Below are positions 14,958-19,753 of a stretch of DNA of 19,753 bases, in pieces. The stretch lies in assembly GCA_045594025.1 (NCBI GenBank), contig JAZNXS010000009.1, positions 1-19,753 on the forward strand, in the 5' to 3' direction. The stretch is from Scatosoma sp045594025. GTDB lineage: Bacteria; Bacillota; Clostridia; Christensenellales; Borkfalkiaceae. A program made the position numbers and the translations under genes. The notes beneath the pieces were generated by a model. That model did not search any database. It was not told where the DNA came from and saw nothing but the letters and a program-made list of their open reading frames with translations. How positions within the stretch are numbered: the stretch's first letter is position 1; each line of letters starts with the position of its first letter.

Positions 14958-14997
14958 AATTTTCCACCTCTTAACTATTGAAATTAATTACTTTCAG

Positions 14998-15196
14998 CGA
15001 GTGAGTCGTACCATACACGACTTAGGCACACGGAGCTACGACGAAGTATTGCGACGCACATGCCTCAGCCCATCAAAAACGGCGGAGATGCGAGCAAGAC
15101 CAGGAGTAGCGAGTATGCCGACAGGAGTGTACTTTGCGTACACGACTTAGGCACACGGAGCTACGACGAAGTATTGCGACGCATATACGTCGTTTT
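14998..15196 (-). repeat. 125-bp tandem repeat array, locus 2 (paaK-ACT)
   Basis: The segment TACACGACTTAGGCACACGG... through GTATTGCGACGCA occurs at 15014 and again at 15139, a period of 125 bp; about 1.6 units are present. The left boundary is approximate. The side next to paaK ends in CGACG-CATATA-CGTCG (15177-15192), four bases from the paaK stop, matching the end of the array after galK. The unit aligns with locus 1 almost without gaps over its whole length, though clearly diverged. No gene is seen. It occupies nearly all of the 239-base gap. Confidence 0.85.
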
Positions 15197-16501
15197 TTAA
15201 AGTTTGCGTTTGTCAGTGATACGCTTAGCCTTCCCCTCACTGCGGGCAATCGTACCGGGCGAAACCAAGGTAATCTTAGCACTAACGGAAAGTGCCGACG
15301 TCATATCCGAGGCAAGCTTTCTGCGAATCTCTTCCACGTGCGCAACTTCGTCTACGGAAATGCTAGGCGAAAGCTCTACCACGATTTCCATAACGTCAAG
15401 ATTGTTCACACGGTCCACATTGATGTGGTAGTGCGGCTGAATATCGGTATTCTTCAACAGTACGCTTTCAATCTGCGAAGGGAATACGTTTACGCCACGG
15501 ATAATCAACATATCGTCGCTTCTGCCCGTAATCTTATTCAGCTTAATCGTCGTTCTTCCGCAAGGACAAGGATCCGCGTTTAAGCTGGCAATATCACGCG
15601 TTCTGTAACGGAGCAAGGGCATTCCCTCTTTGGTGAGCGTCGTAATGACGAGTTCCCCCGACTCCCCATAAGGCAACGGCTCTAACGTATCCACGTCCAC
15701 GATTTCGGGATAGAAGTGGTCGTCCTGGAAGTGCATACCCGTCTTAAATTCGCAGTCGCAAGCGACGCCGGGACCGGCGATTTCGCTCAAACCATAAATA
15801 TCGCAAGCGCGAATCCCCAGGCGCTTTTCAATATCCTCTCTCATGCCTTCCGACCAAGCTTCCGCGCCGAATACGCCGCCTTTCAGCTTAATATCTACGC
15901 CGGGCTTCAAGCCAAGCTTTTCGATTTCTTCTGCTAAGTAAATAATGTACGAGGGCGTACAGCAAATGATGTCCGCGCCAAAATCGGTAAGCAACTGAAT
16001 TTGTTTTTGCGTATTCCCGGCCGAAGCAGGCACAACGCACGCGCCGAGTTTTTCACCGCCGTAATGCATACCAAGACCGCCCGTAAACAAACCGTAGCCG
16101 TATGATACGTGAACGATACTGTTCTCATCAGCGCCTGCCATCACCAAACAACGCGCGGCGCATTCTCCCCATACGTCGATATCGTTTTGCGTATAACCTG
16201 CCACCGTGAGTTTACCCGTAGTAGCGCTAGATGCATGCAAACGCACCAAATCGCGACGGGGACGAGCCATCATACCAAAAGGATAAGCGTCGCGCAAATC
16301 CTGTTTTACCGTATAAGGCAGCTTGTAGATATCGTCAATCGACTTAATATCCTCGGGCTTGAGCTTGATGGCATCCATCTTTTCACGGTACGGTTTTTGA
16401 TTTTCGTATACGTACTTTACCATCTTCACCAAACGTTCGGACTGTAAAACCTTTTTCTGGTCCAAACTCATGGTTTCCAAGTCTTTTTGAAAGTATTTCA
16501 T
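15197..16501 (-). CDS. paaK: Phenylacetate-CoA ligase family protein
   Basis: ANL-superfamily adenylate-forming ligase of 434 aa, the normal PaaK length, joining an aryl acetate (phenylacetate, indoleacetate or similar) to CoA with ATP. Motifs: phosphate loop LHASSATTGKLT (about 88-99), CDIYGLSE (233-240, the A5 region), LLRYRTRD, and GRSDDMLIIRGVNVFPSQIE (hinge and C-terminal lid). A Cys-rich CPCGR precedes the lid. The ATG at 16501 has GGGGAG just upstream, 13 bases after the iorB stop. With IorAB it would activate acids formed from aromatic amino acids, or work in reverse to yield ATP from aryl-acetyl-CoA made by the oxidoreductase. The exact aryl acid cannot be read from the sequence. Confidence 0.92.
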   Translation of the reverse strand: MKYFQKDLETMSLDQKKVLQSERLVKMVKYVYENQKPYREKMDAIKLKPEDIKSIDDIYKLPYTVKQDLRDAYPFGMMARPRRDLVRLHASSATTGKLTVAGYTQNDIDVWGECAARCLVMAGADENSIVHVSYGYGLFTGGLGMHYGGEKLGACVVPASAGNTQKQIQLLTDFGADIICCTPSYIIYLAEEIEKLGLKPGVDIKLKGGVFGAEAWSEGMREDIEKRLGIRACDIYGLSEIAGPGVACDCEFKTGMHFQDDHFYPEIVDVDTLEPLPYGESGELVITTLTKEGMPLLRYRTRDIASLNADPCPCGRTTIKLNKITGRSDDMLIIRGVNVFPSQIESVLLKNTDIQPHYHINVDRVNNLDVMEIVVELSPSISVDEVAHVEEIRRKLASDMTSALSVSAKITLVSPGTIARSEGKAKRITDKRKL

Positions 16502-16513
16502 ATAACTCCCCTT

Positions 16514-17083
16514 TTAAACCCGTTCGTACCCGAGTTCAAATGCTTTTAAATTCAGCTCCGCAAACTTTGCGGGAACGCATGCCGCTACCGCTTCTCTCAT
16601 GACTTCCTTTTCAAAGCCGAACAAACGACACAGTGAGCCGAGCATGACGATATTCGTCGCTTTGACGCTCCCTGCCTCCATAGCCCATGCTTGCGCCTTG
16701 ACGAAATACGTCTTATCCACACTCGCCTTTAAACGCTCTTTCACGTCATCGGGATAGGTAGCCGCCCCCGTAATGCAGGGCATCGGTAAAATTTTCTCGT
16801 CGTTGACGAGCAAAATACCGCCCTCTTTCAAGTAGTGCTTTACGCGAGCCGCCTCCAACGCCTCGAAAGCAATGATCATATCCGCACCACCTTCCCAGAT
16901 TACGGGAGAATGGATCTTATCCCCAATTCTTACGTGCGTTACCACACTGCCGCCACGTTGACTCATGCCGTGGATTTCGCTAAGCTTACAATCCTTTCCG
17001 CAAAGCATTGCATATTTCCCAAGCACACGGCTAGCCAGTAAAGTACCCTGCCCACCGACGCCGGCAATCAAAATATTCATCAT
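16514..17083 (-). CDS. iorB: Indolepyruvate:ferredoxin oxidoreductase, beta subunit
   Basis: Pyruvate/2-ketoisovalerate oxidoreductase gamma-type domain, 189 aa, the usual IorB length. It opens with NILIAGVGGQGTLLASRVLG (glycine-rich) and contains LSEIHGMSQRGGSVVTHVRIG, the family's MSQRGG signature. The protein pairs with IorA to decarboxylate aryl pyruvates (indolepyruvate, phenylpyruvate, hydroxyphenylpyruvate) oxidatively to aryl-acetyl-CoA with reduction of ferredoxin. Two ATGs are adjacent (17083, 17080); the first is about eight bases after AGGAGGG, which itself lies within the end of iorA. One base separates the iorA stop from this start, so translational coupling is expected. Confidence 0.94.
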   Translation of the reverse strand: MMNILIAGVGGQGTLLASRVLGKYAMLCGKDCKLSEIHGMSQRGGSVVTHVRIGDKIHSPVIWEGGADMIIAFEALEAARVKHYLKEGGILLVNDEKILPMPCITGAATYPDDVKERLKASVDKTYFVKAQAWAMEAGSVKATNIVMLGSLCRLFGFEKEVMREAVAACVPAKFAELNLKAFELGYERV

Positions 17084-17084
17084 A

Positions 17085-18800
17085 TTACACGCCCTCCTTT
17101 TTCAATGCGCCAAAAGGGCAAACGCTGACGCAAACGCCGCAACCCGTACACTGCGTCGGGTCAATTTGAACGCCGTTTTCCGTCTTACTGATCGCAGGGC
17201 AGCCCAGCCTCATGCAAAGTCCACAATTTTTACAACCGTCTACAACCACCTGCGGTTTTGGCGATTTATCTAACAAAGCGCAAGGTCTTTGCGCGATGAT
17301 GACGCTCACTTCCGAAGAAGCCGTCGCCGCTTTCACTGCCTTTTCCACCGCTTTTACGTCGTATGCGTCGACGATCTGCAAATCCTTCACACCGCACGCT
17401 TTGCACAGCTCGTCCAACAAAACGACGGGGGCAGGTGCGCCTTGAAGGTTCTTCCCCGTCGCAGGGTGCTGTTGATGACCCGTCATACCCGTCGTGGAAT
17501 TATCCAAAATAATCAAGGTGATGCCGCTTTGATTATACACCGCATTGATGAGCCCCGTCACGCCGCTATGTAAAAAGGTAGAATCCCCGATGACCGCTAC
17601 GTTTTTACTTGCGCCGTCCGTTGCTTTCTTAAAGCCGTGCGCCATCCCCACGGACGCGCCCATGCAAACGCACGTGTCCACGGAGGAAAGCGGAGGCACC
17701 GCGCCCAACGTATAGCAGCCGATGTCGCCGTTGACTGTCAATTTCAATTTATTGAGTACGTAAAACACCCCTCTATGCGGACATCCTGCGCACATAACGG
17801 GCGGACGCGCAGGCACGTTTTCTACCGCTACCTTTACGCTTTCCAACCCGAACTTCTCACGAATCGTCAATACGGAAATTTCCCCTTGCACGGAGAAGAG
17901 CTCCTTCCCTTTGCAAGCAATCCCTGCCGCTTTTAACGTTTCTTCGATAAACGGCTCTAATTCCTCAATGACGTACAATTCCCTTACGTGCTTGGAGAAT
18001 TCTAAAATGGAGGGTACAGGTACGGGATGAACGCTACCAACCTTGTATACGTTGGCATTCGGTAACGCCTCCTTTACGTATTCGTATACCACGCCCGAGC
18101 AAACCACGCCGATCTCATTTTCGTTTGTATATTCCGCGCGGTTGATCGCCAACGTGTTTACGTATGACTTCAAGCGATTGTCGCGCTCTTCCACAAAGAC
18201 GTGGCGTTTGATGGCATTCGCAGGCATCATAACGTACTTTTGCGCCGATTTTTCGTACGTGCGCAAAGGGGTCTCCATCCTATCGCAAAGCTCTACCAAC
18301 CCATGCGAATGCGCCACGCGCGTCGTTTCACGGAGAATAACGGGCGTATCGAATTGCTCGCTAATCTCATAAGCAAGCTTGACAAATTCTTTTGCTTCCT
18401 GCGCGTTGGAGGGCTCTAACATCGGCACGTGCGCGCTCTTTGCGTAATAACGAGAATCCTGCTCGTTTTGCGAAGAGTGCATCCCCGGATCGTCAGCCAC
18501 GACGATGACCAAACCGCCGTTTACCCCCGTATAGGCCGCAGTGAATAAAGGATCCGCCGCCACGTTCAAGCCCACGTGCTTCATACAAGCCATCACTCTC
18601 GCGCCGGCTACCGATGCGCCGATAGCGACCTCTACCGCTACCTTTTCATTCGGCGCCCATTCCGCATACACGCCCTCGTGCTTGACAAAATTTTCTGCAA
18701 TTTCCGTACTGGGCGTGCCGGGATATGCCGACAATACAGACACCCCTGCCTCATACGCGCCTCTCGCAATCGCTTTGTTGGTAAGCATCAATTCTTTCAT
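17085..18800 (-). CDS. iorA: Indolepyruvate:ferredoxin oxidoreductase, alpha subunit
   Basis: 571-aa thiamine-diphosphate and iron-sulfur enzyme subunit. Domain I starts LTNKAIARGAYEAGV...AYPGTPSTEI. MCAGCPHRG (336-344) and NGDIGCYTLG (357-366) mark the TPP domain, with GDSTFLHSG (405-413) and NSTTGMTGHQQHP (434-446) as the metal and diphosphate loop. The C-terminus carries two 4Fe-4S sites: Cys523/526/529/534 (spacing CxxCxxCxxxxCP) and Cys551/554/557/561. The frame extends 31 codons upstream to 18893, but that part lies in an inverted-repeat element. The ATG at 18800 has GAGGG eight bases before it and begins the conserved sequence. First gene of iorA-iorB-paaK-ACT. It implies ferredoxin-based anaerobic catabolism of Trp, Phe and Tyr. 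Confidence 0.95.
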   Translation of the reverse strand: MKELMLTNKAIARGAYEAGVSVLSAYPGTPSTEIAENFVKHEGVYAEWAPNEKVAVEVAIGASVAGARVMACMKHVGLNVAADPLFTAAYTGVNGGLVIVVADDPGMHSSQNEQDSRYYAKSAHVPMLEPSNAQEAKEFVKLAYEISEQFDTPVILRETTRVAHSHGLVELCDRMETPLRTYEKSAQKYVMMPANAIKRHVFVEERDNRLKSYVNTLAINRAEYTNENEIGVVCSGVVYEYVKEALPNANVYKVGSVHPVPVPSILEFSKHVRELYVIEELEPFIEETLKAAGIACKGKELFSVQGEISVLTIREKFGLESVKVAVENVPARPPVMCAGCPHRGVFYVLNKLKLTVNGDIGCYTLGAVPPLSSVDTCVCMGASVGMAHGFKKATDGASKNVAVIGDSTFLHSGVTGLINAVYNQSGITLIILDNSTTGMTGHQQHPATGKNLQGAPAPVVLLDELCKACGVKDLQIVDAYDVKAVEKAVKAATASSEVSVIIAQRPCALLDKSPKPQVVVDGCKNCGLCMRLGCPAISKTENGVQIDPTQCTGCGVCVSVCPFGALKKEGV

Positions 18801-18812
18801 AAATATTCCCTC

Positions 18813-19102
18813 TTTGGTTAGCCGTTTTGGAGTGAGTTGAACCAGATTTTGAGCGATGTATTTCGTGCCATTCTTTGTCGAAAGCCTTGACAAACCGTAC
18901 AGGTTTGCCTGCGGTTTTCTCCTTGAATATCCTTGAAATACTTTCGCTGAAAATTGTACAGCACCCTAATCAAAGTATTTTCGCATGATTTTGGGCGCAG
19001 AGGAAGCAACAATACTGTACGTATTGTAATGACGATAAGCCCGAAAGGGGCGAAAAGACTTGCTTAGGGCTGATTCAATTCGCTCCAAAACGGCTAGCCA
19101 AA
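18813..19102. repeat. 290-bp inverted-repeat element upstream of iorA
   Basis: Terminal arms 18813-18840 and 19075-19102 match at 25 of 28 positions when one is reverse-complemented. Between them are smaller palindromes, for example CAAACC-GTACA-GGTTTG and ACAATAC-TGTA-CGTATTGT, but no convincing gene. The element ends one base before the iorA ribosome site on one side and 17 bases after the thioesterase stop on the other, filling the whole 319-base gap. It resembles a MITE or a large structured leader. No target-site duplication is evident. Confidence 0.75.
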
Positions 19103-19119
19103 ACAACTAACTAAAACAA

Positions 19120-19542
19120 CTAAATGTGTTGTGCAAATTCTTCCCAAGAAACGTCTTTTACGAAGCCGTTAAAGGAGCACATGCATACGATTTCGCCGTC
19201 TGCGTTACAAACCGTTACCTCGCATACCGTATTGCGTCCTACCCGTGCTTTCTCTACTGCCGTCGCCGTAATGGTATCGGTAAACGCCGCCTTTAAGTAG
19301 CTGATATGCCCGTTTTGCGTTACCGTCATCGGGTGCAGATAGTTGGACAGCACTGCGAATGCAAAATCCGCCACCGTATACAGCATACCGCCCTGCACAG
19401 CGCCGTTCCCGTTTAAGTGCTCTTTGGAAATAGAAGCGCTGACTACCGCTTTTTCTTTAGAAACCTCTACAATCTCCACCTTGGAAAGCTTGACGTAGCC
19501 GTCTTTATCAAAATACCGTTTTAAAAGTGCTAACTTATCCAT
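19120..19542 (-). CDS. PaaI-like hotdog-fold thioesterase
   Basis: 140-aa single hotdog domain. EHLNGNGAVQGGMLYTVADFAFAVLSN (written in parts: NGNGAVQGGM with the helix TVADFAFA and its Asp) is the PaaI/YbgC-type active-site segment. GHISYLKAAFTDTITATAVE and VCEVTVCNADGEIVCMCSFNGF are the following strands. PaaI proteins hydrolyse aryl-CoA thioesters, often rescuing stalled phenylacetate-CoA. The neighbouring IorAB and PaaK make that function attractive, but it is inferred from context. Usually a His is found before the GG (HGG); here it is Gln (QGG), which may change activity. The ATG at 19542 was chosen: AAGG is eight bases before it, and the longer frame to 19680 crosses the promoter and a terminator. 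Confidence 0.85.
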   Translation of the reverse strand: MDKLALLKRYFDKDGYVKLSKVEIVEVSKEKAVVSASISKEHLNGNGAVQGGMLYTVADFAFAVLSNYLHPMTVTQNGHISYLKAAFTDTITATAVEKARVGRNTVCEVTVCNADGEIVCMCSFNGFVKDVSWEEFAQHI

Positions 19543-19571
19543 TTGTCTGACCTTAAAAAAATATTTCTTAT

Positions 19572-19601
19572 AGTATATCACAATACGTATACCGATGTCA
19601 A
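19572..19601 (-). promoter_or_regulatory. Promoter of the thioesterase (and possibly ior-paaK) unit
   Basis: On the minus strand, consensus TTGACA (19601-19596), 18 bp, TATACT (19577-19572). The start near 19565 leaves a leader of about 23 nt. No terminator is seen between the thioesterase and iorA, so readthrough into the ior-paaK-ACT genes is possible. Confidence 0.8.
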
Positions 19602-19616
19602 GAATTCTAAAAAAAT

Positions 19617-19642
19617 AAATATCCCCGCGTGAAAACGCGGGG
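19617..19642 (-). terminator. Terminator with GAAA/TTTC loop after the right-edge micro-ORF
   Basis: CCCCGCGT (19623-19630) pairs with ACGCGGGG (19635-19642) around a four-base loop. On the minus strand it is followed by AUAUUUAUUUUUUU, a good U-rich tail. It ends a transcript coming from beyond the right edge and lies just upstream of the thioesterase promoter. Confidence 0.87.
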
Positions 19643-19669
19643 TATTTCATATGCGGGCAAAGCCCTATG

Positions 19670-19714
19670 CTACCAGCCACCCTCTACAAGGGTTTTGAGG
19701 TCTGCCATTTGCAT
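19670..19714 (-). CDS. Candidate 14-codon micro-ORF before the terminator
   Basis: On the minus strand AAGGAG is followed after four bases by an ATG opening MQMADLKTLVEGGW and a TAG stop; a second ATG (19708) is ten bases from AAGGAG. An in-frame TAG lies 11 codons before the first ATG, so it is not the tail of a longer frame. It is followed within 30 bases by a strong terminator. It could be a real small peptide gene, a leader peptide, or chance. I recognise no family. The upstream context is outside the window. Confidence 0.4.
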   Translation of the reverse strand: MQMADLKTLVEGGW

Positions 19715-19753
19715 ATTACTCCTTGAACGGGCTATCTGGATAATCTATCCGTA

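Noticed and set aside
14806..15150. 114-codon + strand frame across the ACT gene start and repeat locus 2
   Set aside because: It is antisense to the ACT gene for much of its length, lacks a ribosome site, and its tail is only translation of the repeat.
18801..18893. 31-residue N-terminal extension of IorA
   Set aside because: It lies in the inverted-repeat element, and GAGGG sits at the right distance from the ATG at 18800.
19100..19123. Direct repeat AAAACAACTAA (13-bp period) as a target-site duplication of the 290-bp element
   Set aside because: Both copies lie on the same side of the element and the other flank has no match, so it is not a duplication made by insertion.

Overview
The window looks like a chromosomal segment of an uncultured, probably gut-associated member of the Clostridia (Bacillota). 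This is inferred from strong AGGAGG-type ribosome binding sites, textbook sigma-A promoters (TTGACA/TTGCAA, 17 bp, TATAAT), a BspA-like leucine-rich-repeat lipoprotein, a second-type RsmH with an N-terminal extension, a ferredoxin-type indolepyruvate oxidoreductase (an anaerobe trait) and Gram-positive-type DagK, Lgt and UppP. I cannot name a genus. The content is mostly housekeeping and central metabolism. There is no phage, IS transposase, CRISPR array or defence system.

Layout. (1) 1-90: 3' part of a tRNA-Arg(ACG) and its terminator. (2) 270-3365: promoter, rsmH and a surface LRR lipoprotein in one + strand unit, ending in a terminator shared with the converging unit. (3) 7390-3372, minus strand: DagK-like lipid kinase, PAS/Cys-cluster/PP2C phosphatase, and a single-chain fusion of mannose-6-phosphate isomerase with a ROK sugar kinase. 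(4) 7385-8840: the CCA-adding enzyme. Its promoter and the dagK promoter share one self-complementary -35 hexamer. (5) 12707-8839, minus strand: lgt, galK, a 126-bp tandem repeat array, then glpK. (6) 13250-12736, minus strand: a cold-shock protein with a roughly 230-nt structured leader. (7) 13311-14297: uppP, followed by an inverted-repeat element and a bidirectional terminator. (8) 19601-14556, minus strand: a hotdog thioesterase, a 290-bp inverted-repeat element, iorA, iorB, a phenylacetate-CoA ligase, a second array of the same 126-bp repeat family, and a tandem-ACT protein. (9) Right edge, minus strand: a 14-codon micro-ORF and a strong terminator.

How the genes fit together. IorAB with the aryl-CoA ligase and ACT protein make an aromatic amino acid / aryl-acetate module, to which the thioesterase may belong. 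GalK, GlpK and the ManA-ROK fusion feed sugars and glycerol into glycolysis. DagK, UppP and Lgt are envelope lipid functions, and Lgt would lipidate proteins such as the LRR lipoprotein.

The least ordinary signals are: the ManA-ROK fusion; the repeat family sitting directly after the stop codons of galK and paaK in the same orientation; three unrelated inverted-repeat intergenic elements; the csp leader with alternative pairings; the symmetric divergent promoter; and the micro-ORF at the right edge.
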